The notes beneath the pieces were generated by a model. That model was not told the origin of the DNA and searched no databases. It worked only from the letters and a program-made list of their open reading frames with translations. Below, piece by piece: positions 16,483 through 24,998 of a stretch of 64,000 nucleotides of DNA (its first letter is position 1; each line of letters begins with the position of its first letter). A program made the position numbers and the translations under genes. The stretch is taken from NCBI RefSeq assembly GCF_029263665.1, contig NZ_JAJUFQ010000008.1, positions 1 through 64,000 on the forward strand, read 5' to 3'. The DNA is from Halomonas sp. Its GTDB lineage: Bacteria; Pseudomonadota; Gammaproteobacteria; Pseudomonadales; Halomonadaceae.

Positions 16483-17889
16483 GTGAACAATAATCCGTTT
16501 CTCGGCCAGTCTCTCTATATCTTCATCATCTGCTGCATCGCGGCCATTGGAGGGTTTCTCTTTGGTTTTGACAGCGGTGTCATCAATGGCACCGTTGATG
16601 GTCTGCAGTCTGCTTTCAACTCCGATAGCGTAGGCACCGGCTTCAATGTGGCATCCATGCTACTCGGGTGTGCCATCGGTGCCTTCTTTGCCGGACGCCT
16701 GGCGGATCGTTTTGGGCGCAAGGCTCTGCTGATCGTGGCGGCAGTGTTTTTCATCGTCAGTGCCTGGGGATCGGGTATTGCCGCTGGATCGCTGGAGTTC
16801 ATCATCTATCGAGTGATCGGTGGCATGGCCGTCGGCGCAGCCAGCGTGATGACTCCGGCCTATATCAGCGAAGTTGCACCGTCTGCCTACCGTGGCCGGT
16901 TGGCGACGATCCAGCAAGTTGCCATCATTGGAGGGCTGTTCATGGCCTTCCTCAGCAACTATCTGTTGGCCAAGCTGTCTGGTTCTGCCGTCTCGGGGTT
17001 GTGGTGGGGATATGCCACCTGGCGCTGGATGTTCTGGGTCGAACTGTTGCCTGCCGGAATTTTCCTGTTGGCATTACTGTTCATCCCTGAAAGCCCGCGT
17101 TATCTGGTCAGTCGTGATCGCCAGGAAGCTGCCCGGAGGGTGCTCAGCCTAGTGATGCCGGAAGACCGTGTGTCGGCCAAGCTGCAGGAAATAGAGGCAA
17201 CCTTGACGCGTGATCGCGCACCACGCCTGGGTGATGTTATCAATCGTGCCTCCGGACGCTTGCATGGCATCGTCTGGGTTGGCATCGGTCTGGCAGTTTT
17301 TCAGCAACTGGTAGGCATCAACGTCGTCTTTTATTACGGTGCAGTGCTATGGCAGTCGGTCGGGTTCTCTGAAGGCGATGCGCTGTTGATCAATGTGATC
17401 TCGGGGGCGGTGAGCATCGGCGCTTGCTTGATTTCCATTGCCTATGTCGATCGTATTGGCCGCAAGCCGCTATTGTGGATGGGGTCGATCGGTATGACCA
17501 TTACCCTGGTATGCCTGGTATATGCTTTCTCCACAGCGTCCATGGTGGATGGCGAGGTGCGCTTGAGTGACGATATGGGAACTCTGGCGCTGTTCGCCGC
17601 CAATGCTTATGTGTTCTTTTTCAATGCATCCTGGGGGCCGGTCATGTGGGTGATGCTCGGCGAGATGTTCCCCAACCAGATGCGTGGCTCTGGCCTGGCG
17701 ATTGCTGGTCTGTGTCAATGGCTGGCCAATTTCGCCATTACCATGACCTTTCCGGTCTTCCTGTCCAGTATTGGCCTGTCGGGTGCCTACAGTTTCTATG
17801 CACTTTGTGCGGTGCTTTCTGCCTACTTCGTACATAGGTATATCAAGGAGACACGCGGCAAGGAACTGGAAGACATGCGTTATGAGTAA
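16483..17889 (+). CDS. Sugar-porter-family MFS transporter (xylose/galactose proton symporter type)
   Basis: A 468-residue, twelve-helix sugar porter of the XylE/GalP class. Diagnostic motifs are GFDSGVINGT in helix 1, RLADRFGRKALLI between helices 2 and 3, PESPRYLVSR before the central loop, QQLVGINVVFYYG in helix 7, DRIGRKPLLWMGS and the C-terminal KETRGKELEDM. The GTG at 16483 is preceded by a perfect AGGAGG at six bases; an in-frame upstream GTG at 16459 has no such site. With the XylB-like dehydrogenase upstream and the ROK regulator, it most likely imports D-xylose or L-arabinose. The sugar itself is not determined by the motifs. Confidence 0.92.
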   Translation: MNNNPFLGQSLYIFIICCIAAIGGFLFGFDSGVINGTVDGLQSAFNSDSVGTGFNVASMLLGCAIGAFFAGRLADRFGRKALLIVAAVFFIVSAWGSGIAAGSLEFIIYRVIGGMAVGAASVMTPAYISEVAPSAYRGRLATIQQVAIIGGLFMAFLSNYLLAKLSGSAVSGLWWGYATWRWMFWVELLPAGIFLLALLFIPESPRYLVSRDRQEAARRVLSLVMPEDRVSAKLQEIEATLTRDRAPRLGDVINRASGRLHGIVWVGIGLAVFQQLVGINVVFYYGAVLWQSVGFSEGDALLINVISGAVSIGACLISIAYVDRIGRKPLLWMGSIGMTITLVCLVYAFSTASMVDGEVRLSDDMGTLALFAANAYVFFFNASWGPVMWVMLGEMFPNQMRGSGLAIAGLCQWLANFAITMTFPVFLSSIGLSGAYSFYALCAVLSAYFVHRYIKETRGKELEDMRYE

Positions 17890-17961
17890 TACCAGCCTGC
17901 ATCAGTGAAAAGCCGGATGCAGTGCTACTGAAATCCTTTTAGACCGAGTCCACGTCGTGTG

Positions 17962-17980
17962 ATGAGTGGGCTCATTTTTT
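17962..17980 (+). terminator. Weak intrinsic terminator after sugar porter
   Basis: ATGAG-TGGG-CTCAT followed by TTTTT. The five-pair stem is short, but the T-run and the position 73 bases after the transporter stop support a terminator. Confidence 0.4.
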
Positions 17981-18058
17981 ATAGCAGGCTATCAGTTAGT
18001 TTGATGTGTAATCCTTCATAAACGGATAGAATCAGGCTTTGTTTTGTCCTGGTGTTCC

Positions 18059-19390
18059 ATGCCTACTGATTTCGAGACCGTCCATCCTCGTTCCGATGAA
18101 CCCTTGTCGCTACGTCGACAACCGGGATTCCTGGGATTTCTGCTGTCACGCTTGTTCGCAGTGTTCGCGATGCAAATCCAGGGCGTGGTCGTTGCCTGGC
18201 AAGTCTATGATATCACTCGTGATCCTATTTCCCTGGCTTATGTAGGGCTGGCTCAGTTCTTGCCCATGGTGGCGTTGTTGCTGCCGGCGGGGGATCTGGT
18301 TGATCGTTTCTCTCGCAAGCGCATTCTGCAGTTGAGCTGGGGAGTGCAGGCGGTATGCAGTGGCTTGTTCCTGGCGCTCTCCATGTCGGGGACCGAGCGA
18401 GTTGTCCTGTTCTATCTGGTACTGGTGCTGTATGGCTGTGCTCGCGCCTTTACTGGCCCTACCTTGCAGAGCATCCTGCCGAATATCGTGCCTCGGTCGC
18501 AGCTGGCCCAGGCGATTGCCATCAACAGTTCGATCATGAAGGTTGCCGTCATCGGCGGGCCGCTACTGGGCGGACTGCTCTATGCCTTTGGTGGCAGTCT
18601 GGCCTATGCGGTATGTCTGGGGGCCTATGTACTGGGGCTGATACTGCTTTCGCCAGTACCGATGCGGTATGCACAACAGCATGAAGCGCTCAAGCAGCAG
18701 ATGCTGGAATCCACGGCCTGGCGTCGCTTCACGGCGGGAATCTCCTATATTCGCCACCAGCCTATCGTGCTGGGGGCGATTTCTCTGGATCTGTTTGCCG
18801 TATTGCTGGGAGGCGTGGTGGCCCTGTTGCCGGTTTATGCTCAGGAAGTGCTGCATGTGGGGCCGGAGGGGCTAGGCGCGCTACGTAGCGCTATTGCCGT
18901 TGGTGCTTTGCTGATGGGGCTTTATCTGAGTACGTACGGCATCAAGAGGCATGCAGGATTCGTGATGTTTGCCGCGGTGGCGGTATTTGGCATTGCCAAC
19001 CTGGTATTTGCTCTCTCGACGATATTCTGGATCTCCTTGTTGGCCATGCTGGTGGCTGGTGCAGCTGACATGATCAGCGTGAATGTGCGCACGTCATTAA
19101 TCCAACTGGCAACGCCCGATGAAATGCGTGGCCGGGTTTCGGCCGTCAATATGCTGTTCATCGGTTCATCCAATGAGCTGGGTGAATTCCGCGCGGGCAC
19201 CATGGCCTCCTGGTTTGGTGCTGTGCCTGCTGCGCTGATTGGCGGGGTGGGGACACTGGCTGTTGTCGGGGTCTGGGCAAGACTGTTTCCGGCATTACGC
19301 CAGGTAGATCGCTTTGATGAAGCTTCCCTGGAAGCCGCGTTGAAGGCATCTCCCCAGGCACGGCCATCACAGGATGCCGTTAGCCGCTAG
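18059..19390 (+). CDS. MFS exporter, EntS-like (MFS_3)
   Basis: A 443-residue major-facilitator protein resembling enterobactin exporter EntS and relatives. It has RLFAVFAMQIQGVVVAWQVYD in helix 1, GDLVDRFSRKRIL in the 2-3 loop, SRLxxT-like GPTLQSILPNIVPRSQLAQAIAINS in helix 4-5 and ASPDEMRGRV-type LATPDEMRGRVSAVN late in the protein. This group usually exports siderophores, drugs or other hydrophobic compounds, and no biosynthetic cluster is nearby to fix the substrate. The start is uncertain: the ATG at 18059 lacks a clear ribosome site, and a TTG at 18044 is in frame. Its last 11 bases overlap the convergent LysR gene. A lone XylR-like half-site TTAGTTT lies at 17996. Confidence 0.8.
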   Translation: MPTDFETVHPRSDEPLSLRRQPGFLGFLLSRLFAVFAMQIQGVVVAWQVYDITRDPISLAYVGLAQFLPMVALLLPAGDLVDRFSRKRILQLSWGVQAVCSGLFLALSMSGTERVVLFYLVLVLYGCARAFTGPTLQSILPNIVPRSQLAQAIAINSSIMKVAVIGGPLLGGLLYAFGGSLAYAVCLGAYVLGLILLSPVPMRYAQQHEALKQQMLESTAWRRFTAGISYIRHQPIVLGAISLDLFAVLLGGVVALLPVYAQEVLHVGPEGLGALRSAIAVGALLMGLYLSTYGIKRHAGFVMFAAVAVFGIANLVFALSTIFWISLLAMLVAGAADMISVNVRTSLIQLATPDEMRGRVSAVNMLFIGSSNELGEFRAGTMASWFGAVPAALIGGVGTLAVVGVWARLFPALRQVDRFDEASLEAALKASPQARPSQDAVSR

Positions 19391-20291
19391 GTGAAACTTC
19401 GGCGCCTACATTGAACTGATCCAGCAGCCAGTGCTTCAGCAGCCGGGCAGCCGGACTGAGTGGCTGCTGCCTGGGATGCACAAGGTAATAGCCCTTGTCC
19501 TGGGAAAGACTCTGCTCGAATGGCGCAATCAACTCGCCATGTTTCAGCTCATCATGAACCAGCAAGGCGTTGCTCAGCACCAGGCCCTGACCTCGTTTGG
19601 CGGCATCTATAGCCAGCAGAGCCTGATCAAACTGCAGTGCACGAATGCTGTGCTTGGCATCGGCCTCAAGGGTTGTGCATTGCTGTAGCCATTCCCTCCA
19701 ATCGACATAGGTGCTGATATTTAAGAGCACGGCTTTGGCAATGTCATTGGGCTCTTTCAGCTGCATGTGATGACAATAGTCGGGTGAACAAAATGCCTGA
19801 ACCTCATCGTGGTGCAGCAAGCGAGTTTCCAGATCATTATCGTGTCCATCGAAATGGCGGATGGCAAGGTCCACGGCTTCATTATGAAAATCCACCGGGT
19901 GGCTGACCGAATTGATGCTCAAGTCGATGCCTGGGTGGGTGGCGATGAAGCAGCCTATTCGCGGCCCCAGCCACTTGGCTGCCAGCGCCGGGGTCAAGGA
20001 CAGGCAGACGCTGTGACTATCACGTTTTCGGCAGGCTTCGCTGGCCCGGCGAATCTGATGCAGTGATGGGGCAATGCGGGCGTAATATTCCAGGGCGCTT
20101 TCCGTTGCACAGACTTGCCGCACCTCGCGCTGGAAAAGTGGGTAACCGAGCCAATCCTCAAGCTTGCGAATCTGCTGGGACACGGCGCCGGGGCTGATGT
20201 TCAGCTCCTTCGCCGCCTGCTTGAAACTGGCATGGCGCACACTGGCTTCGAAGGCCACAAGAGCACGTAGCGGGAGATAGGATATCGACAT
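19380..20291 (-). CDS. LysR-family regulator, GcvA/AmpR-like
   Basis: A 303-residue LysR regulator. The N-terminal winged helix-turn-helix (SFKQAAKELNISPGAVSQQIRKLEDWLG, about residues 22-49) is followed by a substrate-binding domain. The opening LPLRALVAFEASVRHASF and FQRE after the helix are typical of the GcvA/AmpR/DsdC branch. It is divergent from the MFS gene at 20429, the usual layout for a LysR activator and its target. The candidate LTTR-like dyad at 20325-20347 lies between. The effector cannot be inferred. Confidence 0.9.
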   Translation of the reverse strand: MSISYLPLRALVAFEASVRHASFKQAAKELNISPGAVSQQIRKLEDWLGYPLFQREVRQVCATESALEYYARIAPSLHQIRRASEACRKRDSHSVCLSLTPALAAKWLGPRIGCFIATHPGIDLSINSVSHPVDFHNEAVDLAIRHFDGHDNDLETRLLHHDEVQAFCSPDYCHHMQLKEPNDIAKAVLLNISTYVDWREWLQQCTTLEADAKHSIRALQFDQALLAIDAAKRGQGLVLSNALLVHDELKHGELIAPFEQSLSQDKGYYLVHPRQQPLSPAARLLKHWLLDQFNVGAEVSPSG

Positions 20292-20324
20292 CTAAGGTGT
20301 CCCTGAGACTGGTACAAACGGTGT

Positions 20325-20347
20325 ATAGGATAGTTTTTCTTATCTAT
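20325..20347. promoter_or_regulatory. Candidate LysR-type dyad in divergent promoter region
   Basis: ATAGGATAG-TTTTT-CTTATCTAT is an imperfect dyad (seven of nine arm positions pair) 33 bases from the LysR start and 82 from the MFS start. Position and AT-richness fit a LysR box, but the T-N11-A pattern is not exact. Confidence 0.35.
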
Positions 20348-20428
20348 AGGGAAGTATTAATCGTTTGTAAGGCAGTTAGCCAGCTATAAAAATCAACATC
20401 ATGAATCTTTTCCCCTGACGAGGTTGCG

Positions 20429-21661
20429 ATGTTTCATTCCATGAGTCGTGCCAGCCTGCTGCTGGTGATCAGTGGTTGTCTGTTGCTGATGTTGTCTTTT
20501 GGCTACCGTTCGGGCTTTGGCTTGTTCGTGCCGCCACTTACTGCAGCCAATGGTTGGTCCAGGGAGACCATTTCCATGTCGCTGGCTATCCAGAATATTG
20601 TCTGGGGAGTTCTGGCTGTATTTGCAGGAGGGCTGGCGGATCGTTTTGGTACGCGCAAAGTGATTGTGGCGGGCGCCTTGCTGTATGCCGCAGGCATGTG
20701 GCTGATGGCGGGTGTCGATACTCCTTGGTTGCTCAATACATCAGCCGGTGTGTTGGTGGGGGCGGGTGTCGCCGGCACAGCGTTCGGTATCGTTCTGCCT
20801 GCCATGGCCAAGGCGGTGGATGAGTCGCGTCGCCAATGGGTGCTGGGGGTAGGAACCGCGGCTGGCTCAATGGGGCAATTCGTGGTCGTGCCGGTAGTGC
20901 AGCAATTGATCGATCATGTCGGTTGGATCAGTGCTCTGCAGGTCCTGGCCATTTCGGCGTTTGGCATGATGCTGTTGGCCTTTCCTCTGGCCATGAAGAA
21001 TGAGGAAAGCCAGGTGGCGGTAGGGCAGCCTGAACAGACTCTGCGTCAGGCCTTGATGGCTGCGTTGAAGTACCCATCCTTCATGCTGCTGGTGATGGGC
21101 TTCTTTGTCTGTGGTTTTCAGATCGCCTTTGTCACAGCCCATATGCCGGCGTTTCTCCAGGATAATGGCTTCAGTCCTGATGTCGGTGCGTGGGCGATCG
21201 CCGTCATCGGCCTGTGCAATGTCGTAGGGGCCTACATGGCGGGTATCCTGTCAGGCCGTTATCCCAAGCGGGAGGTGCTGGTGATCATCTATCTGGTGAG
21301 AGCCCTGGCGGTAGCGGTATTCATGTTGATGCCCTTGAGTCTTACATCGGTGCTGGTGTTCAGTGCGGTAATGGGCTTTTTCTGGCTGGCCACTGTGCCG
21401 CCGACATCGGGGCTGGTCGCGGTGATGTTCGGTACTCGCTACATGTCACTGCTCTATGGTGTGGTCTTCCTTGGCCATCAGCTTGGTAGCTTCTGCGGAG
21501 TATGGCTTGGCGGAATGCTCTACGATCAGACCGGCAGTTACGATGTGGTCTGGTGGATGGGGGCTTTGCTGGCGGTCATGGCGGCATTGGTTCACTGGCC
21601 GATCAAGGAATGGAGTGCCGTCAGAACAGCGCCGGTTCCGTCAGGTGTTGATACAGCGTGA
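20429..21661 (+). CDS. MFS transporter, OFA/MCT-like
   Basis: A 410-residue twelve-helix MFS protein. N-terminal features are SFGYRSGFGLFVPPLTAANGWSRE, typical of the oxalate-formate/monocarboxylate antiporter-like group, then GGLADRFGTRK in the 2-3 loop and VGAGVAGTAFGIVLPA in helix 4. The mid-loop is short. Members carry small organic acids. The ATG has GAGG five bases upstream. It is divergent from a LysR regulator that presumably controls it. Its 3' end overlaps the convergent mntP gene by 41 bases, with no terminator between. The substrate is unknown. Confidence 0.85.
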   Translation: MFHSMSRASLLLVISGCLLLMLSFGYRSGFGLFVPPLTAANGWSRETISMSLAIQNIVWGVLAVFAGGLADRFGTRKVIVAGALLYAAGMWLMAGVDTPWLLNTSAGVLVGAGVAGTAFGIVLPAMAKAVDESRRQWVLGVGTAAGSMGQFVVVPVVQQLIDHVGWISALQVLAISAFGMMLLAFPLAMKNEESQVAVGQPEQTLRQALMAALKYPSFMLLVMGFFVCGFQIAFVTAHMPAFLQDNGFSPDVGAWAIAVIGLCNVVGAYMAGILSGRYPKREVLVIIYLVRALAVAVFMLMPLSLTSVLVFSAVMGFFWLATVPPTSGLVAVMFGTRYMSLLYGVVFLGHQLGSFCGVWLGGMLYDQTGSYDVVWWMGALLAVMAALVHWPIKEWSAVRTAPVPSGVDTA

Positions 21662-22205
21662 TACAACCGATGCCGGCCAGAATGAGACCACCGATGATTT
21701 CTGCTCGCTGACCCAGCGCCGAGCCCATACGATGGCCTACCATGATGCCGATGGTGGCCATCAAGGTAGTGGCAGCACCAATTGCCAGGGCTGCAATCCA
21801 GATATTGACACTCATGAAGGCCAGGCCGATACCTACCGCCATGGCGTCGAGGCTCGTCGTGATGGCGGTTGCAATGATCAGCCACCATTTGGTTGACCCG
21901 TTGCTGATGGGAACCCTATCGTCATCGCTGGCGGGTCTCAAGCCGGCATAGATCATCCGTCCTCCCAGCAGCAACAGCAGCGTGAAGATGACCCAGTGGT
22001 CCCAGTCCTGGATGACCTGGGAAGCACCGAGTCCGAGCAGCCAACCGATGACAGGTGCACAAGCTTCGACAACACCGAACAGCAATCCGGTTTTCAGCGC
22101 GCAGGTGAAGCGTGGAGCATTCAGGCAGGCTCCCTTGCTCAGCGATGCGGCAAAGGCGTCTGTCGACATCGAGAAAGCCAGCAAGGTAGTGGACAGCGCG
22201 GACAT
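21621..22205 (-). CDS. mntP: Manganese exporter MntP
   Basis: A 194-residue inner-membrane protein with six predicted helices in two repeated halves. Each half carries the MntP acidic motif: STDAFAASLSKG near residue 15 and TSLDAMAVGIGL near residue 120. The two aspartates are the known metal-translocation residues. It exports excess Mn(II). Length matches the family (about 190). It ends inside the convergent MFS gene (41-base overlap). The upstream leader of about 115 bases contains a hairpin but no convincing yybP-ykoY manganese riboswitch, so its regulation remains open. Confidence 0.93.
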   Translation of the reverse strand: MSALSTTLLAFSMSTDAFAASLSKGACLNAPRFTCALKTGLLFGVVEACAPVIGWLLGLGASQVIQDWDHWVIFTLLLLLGGRMIYAGLRPASDDDRVPISNGSTKWWLIIATAITTSLDAMAVGIGLAFMSVNIWIAALAIGAATTLMATIGIMVGHRMGSALGQRAEIIGGLILAGIGCITLYQHLTEPALF

Positions 22206-22295
22206 GGCATCGAACCCTGATGTGAAAAGTTGGCGCGAGAAAATACTGAAATTCTATCTTCGGTTATTGCTTTAAATAGCATTTTTAACAGTGTT

Positions 22296-22356
22296 GGATG
22301 CTCGCTGAAATGAGCACCGTCAAGGGAGATGTTAAAGCAGGATTTTCTTACGTCAA
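22296..22356 (-). promoter_or_regulatory. mntP promoter and leader hairpin
   Basis: On the minus strand, TTGACG (22356-22351), 16 bases, then TAACAT (22334-22329) make a reasonable sigma-70 promoter. The transcript would begin near 22322 and immediately form a hairpin, with TGCTC/GAGCA arms at 22312-22316 and 22299-22303 and an eight-base loop, extended by GG/CC. The rest of the 22206-22549 gap holds a TTATAG/CTATAA dyad at 22396-22413 and nothing else recognised. Confidence 0.4.
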
Positions 22357-22497
22357 CTCTTTGCTTTGGTTGGGTTTTTTAGTGGGTGCGAAGATTTATA
22401 GGCGAGGCTATAAGTCATGCGTTGAGCAATGTAATGCTCCACGGTATTGCCGAGATTTTAATATCTGTCTTTTAAATAAGAAGTGCGCCTTATAAAC

Positions 22498-22527
22498 ACA
22501 TACCGCCCCTAAGTTGGGGCGGCATGT
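22498..22527 (-). terminator. Stem-loop terminator after DSD1-like gene
   Basis: ACATgCCGCCCC and GGGGCGGtATGT pair over 12 positions on the minus strand (one G-U), with a six-base loop. It lies 22 bases after the leftward stop codon at 22550. Only a short T-rich stretch follows, so it is a strong hairpin but an imperfect intrinsic terminator. Confidence 0.6.
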
Positions 22528-22549
22528 ATTGACTCGCTGAAAGGACGCT

Positions 22550-23788
22550 TTAAAAACAGGTCTTCCAGGTATCCAGTACTTGCAAGGTCTCATCCACCAG
22601 GTGGATCTTGCGCCACTTGTCGAAGGTCATGCAGGGGTGGGAGGTGCCAAAGGCAATGATATCGCCGACCTGAACGTCTTCTGCGTGTTGCGGAAGCTCG
22701 ATGAAGGTGTGTTGATCCATCAACTTGACCACTTTCCAGTCATCCACAGATAGCGGGGTGTCGGTATTGCCACCTTCACGGTAACGCACCAGGGCTTCCG
22801 GTAACAGGTCGATGCCGATGTCACGCTTGCCCATGGCAATAATGGCAAGGCCGGGCTCCGGCAGTGACTGAACCTGAGCGTAGACCTCCAGGGCCGGGCG
22901 CAGGCCTTCGTGAAGGTCTGGGCGCCGTGACAGTACGCCTTTCTGAGCTTCACGATAGACACCGTGGTCATGTACGACATAACAACCTGGGCGCAGAACT
23001 GGCGTGAAGTGTCCTTCCAGCCCCCCATCACGGAAGGTTTCGGCAATCAGGTCATACCAGGCGGAACCTGAGGCCGTGACAATGGGGGACTCCACATCCA
23101 CCAGTCCTTCCTGGGCAAGACGCTTGACGTTGGCGACCAGGCGTTCGGCATAGGCACGAATTCCTGCAATCGGGTCATCGCCATGGACAACCCCTTCATA
23201 ACCTTCAAGGCCTGCCAGCATCAGTCCTGGTAAATGGCGAACCTGGCGGGCCAGCTCCGTGATGGCCTCGTCATCGCGACAGCCGCAGCGGCCGCCATCG
23301 ATACCGACCTCGATCAATACCCGCAGTGTTACCCCCGCCTTGGCGAAGTATTCGCCGAGGTCAGCGACATTCTCTGCACTATCTACTGTGACATACAGCT
23401 CACACCCGGCTCGGATCAGGTCGGCTGCAATGGCCATGTTGGCATGTCCGACCAGTTGGTTGGCGACCAGCAGGCGAGTGACACCTTCAGCAAAGGCGGC
23501 ACGACATTGGGGCAGGGTAGCCAGAGTGATCCCCCAGGAACCGGCAGCGAGCTGACGCCGGAATAATTCCGGGGTCATGGTCGTTTTGCCGTGGGGCGCC
23601 AGATGAGCCTGGTGCTGTTCGGCAAAGTTCTGCATCCAGGCCAGGTTATGAGCCAAGGGCTGCTCATGGATGACAGCAGCAGGCAGGCTGACATCCGTCA
23701 GGAGATCACGGCCGGTTTCCAGTGTGCCTTTGTCCAACGTGTCTTTGCCTAGAGAACCTGAGAATTCAGAAGTGGAATGGGGCGCCAT
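22550..23788 (-). CDS. DSD1-like PLP enzyme (D-serine dehydratase / D-threonine aldolase family)
   Basis: A 412-residue fold-type III PLP enzyme. The PLP lysine is in HLAPHGKTTM near the N-terminus. The C-terminal zinc motif GTSHPCMTFDKW supplies the His-x-Cys pair of eukaryotic-type D-serine dehydratases. These convert D-serine (or D-threonine and other 3-hydroxy-D-amino acids) to a 2-oxoacid and ammonia through an enamine. The ATG at 23788 has GGAG seven bases upstream. It is divergent from the RpiR/D-aminoacylase/RidA/symporter genes. Together they form a plausible route from N-acyl-D-amino acids to central metabolism. Dehydratase versus aldolase activity cannot be told apart here. Confidence 0.85.
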   Translation of the reverse strand: MAPHSTSEFSGSLGKDTLDKGTLETGRDLLTDVSLPAAVIHEQPLAHNLAWMQNFAEQHQAHLAPHGKTTMTPELFRRQLAAGSWGITLATLPQCRAAFAEGVTRLLVANQLVGHANMAIAADLIRAGCELYVTVDSAENVADLGEYFAKAGVTLRVLIEVGIDGGRCGCRDDEAITELARQVRHLPGLMLAGLEGYEGVVHGDDPIAGIRAYAERLVANVKRLAQEGLVDVESPIVTASGSAWYDLIAETFRDGGLEGHFTPVLRPGCYVVHDHGVYREAQKGVLSRRPDLHEGLRPALEVYAQVQSLPEPGLAIIAMGKRDIGIDLLPEALVRYREGGNTDTPLSVDDWKVVKLMDQHTFIELPQHAEDVQVGDIIAFGTSHPCMTFDKWRKIHLVDETLQVLDTWKTCF

Positions 23789-24059
23789 GACGGTCTCCTG
23801 TGGATGGCGGGGCACTCATCCTGCGCTGATGCCTGGTGATAGGCAAGCAGCTCGGGGCAGAGCAGCCTCACACTTTTGTATAAAACTAACAATTTTTTGT
23901 GGATGTTTGATAGAAACTAACATAGCTTTGGTAGTGTGATCTATTACCCGGTGTGCTTGTCATCCACTCAGTACTTGGCATTGACAGTACTTGTCATTGA
24001 GCGCTGAGCTGACATGCCCTCCGCCGATGAGCCCGCTGCCAATTGTGTATGAATACGCC

Positions 24060-24923
24060 ATGACTCAACCGACCGACATTCTTTCTGCCATCACTTCCTG
24101 CGTCGGCACCTTGAGCGATTCAGAGCGCAAGGTCGCGGAGCTGATCTTTGAAGATATCGATGTGGTGGCAGAGGCAAGTATTACCGATATCGCCAAGCGA
24201 GCATCGGTCAGTGAGGCCACGGTGACCCGTTTTGCCCGTTCCGTGGGGTGTACTAATGTACGGGACCTGAAATTGCGTCTGAATCGGGCCTTGGCCGCTG
24301 GGCGGCGCTTTATTCAGGATGCTGATCCTGATGATGGTCTTGGGGTGGTCTATGACATTGCCATCCAGACATTGGAACTCAACCGGGAGCTGCTGCTGAG
24401 CGCAGATGTTGCCGGGGCCGTCGAGCGTCTCGATAACGCTCGCCAGATCCTGGTGTTTGGCTGTGGTGGTGGTTCCAGCGTAATGAGCCAGGAGATGCAG
24501 TTTCGCCTGGTGCGCCTGGGATATGCGATCAGTGCCTATCCCCATGGCTTGCTACCGCGCATGGTAGCGGCAACCCTGGACCCGGCCGATGTGGTGGTGG
24601 TGTTGTCAGTATCGGGTTACACCCCGGAGATGGTGGAGTCTGCCCAGATTGCCCGGCATTACGGTGCCCAGGTGATTGCTATCACCGCTGTCGGTTCACC
24701 TCTGGCAAGTAACGCCGATGTGGTATTGCCGATCGCGACCCGAGAAACCGATTTTATTATTCACCCCTCCGCTTCCCGCTATGCACTGATGGCAGCCATT
24801 GATGTGCTGGCCCTGGAACTGGCCATACGCCACCGCGATCAGGCACGTGACAAGCTGCGTCGGTTGAAGATTGCTCTGGATGACCATCGCGGTGGCGACA
24901 ATCGACAGCCGTTGGGCGATTGA
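24060..24923 (+). CDS. RpiR-family regulator (HTH plus SIS domain)
   Basis: A 287-residue regulator. The N-terminal HTH_6 domain (LSDSERKVAELIFEDIDVV...SITDIAKRASVSEATVTRFARSVG, about 15-65) is followed by a SIS sugar-isomerase-like domain from about residue 105 (ILVFGCGGGSSVMSQEMQFRLVRLG; LSVSGYTPEMVE). SIS domains commonly bind phosphosugars, yet this gene heads a D-amino-acid module, so its ligand may be unusual. The start is uncertain: 24060 (MTQPTD) fits the family, while 23991 and 24027 are also open and no good ribosome site decides. It is followed directly by the deacylase gene. Confidence 0.9.
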   Translation: MTQPTDILSAITSCVGTLSDSERKVAELIFEDIDVVAEASITDIAKRASVSEATVTRFARSVGCTNVRDLKLRLNRALAAGRRFIQDADPDDGLGVVYDIAIQTLELNRELLLSADVAGAVERLDNARQILVFGCGGGSSVMSQEMQFRLVRLGYAISAYPHGLLPRMVAATLDPADVVVVLSVSGYTPEMVESAQIARHYGAQVIAITAVGSPLASNADVVLPIATRETDFIIHPSASRYALMAAIDVLALELAIRHRDQARDKLRRLKIALDDHRGGDNRQPLGD

Positions 24924-24998
24924 GTGCTGCAAGTACCAGAGAATGAAAGCCGGATGGACGCGCAGTTGACCGAATGCAATACCGAGAGTGAGACCAAC

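Noticed and set aside
22206..22330. Possible yybP-ykoY manganese riboswitch in the mntP leader
   Set aside because: A hairpin is present, but the conserved core and the characteristic junction sequences were not found, and the leader is short. A covariance-model search would decide.
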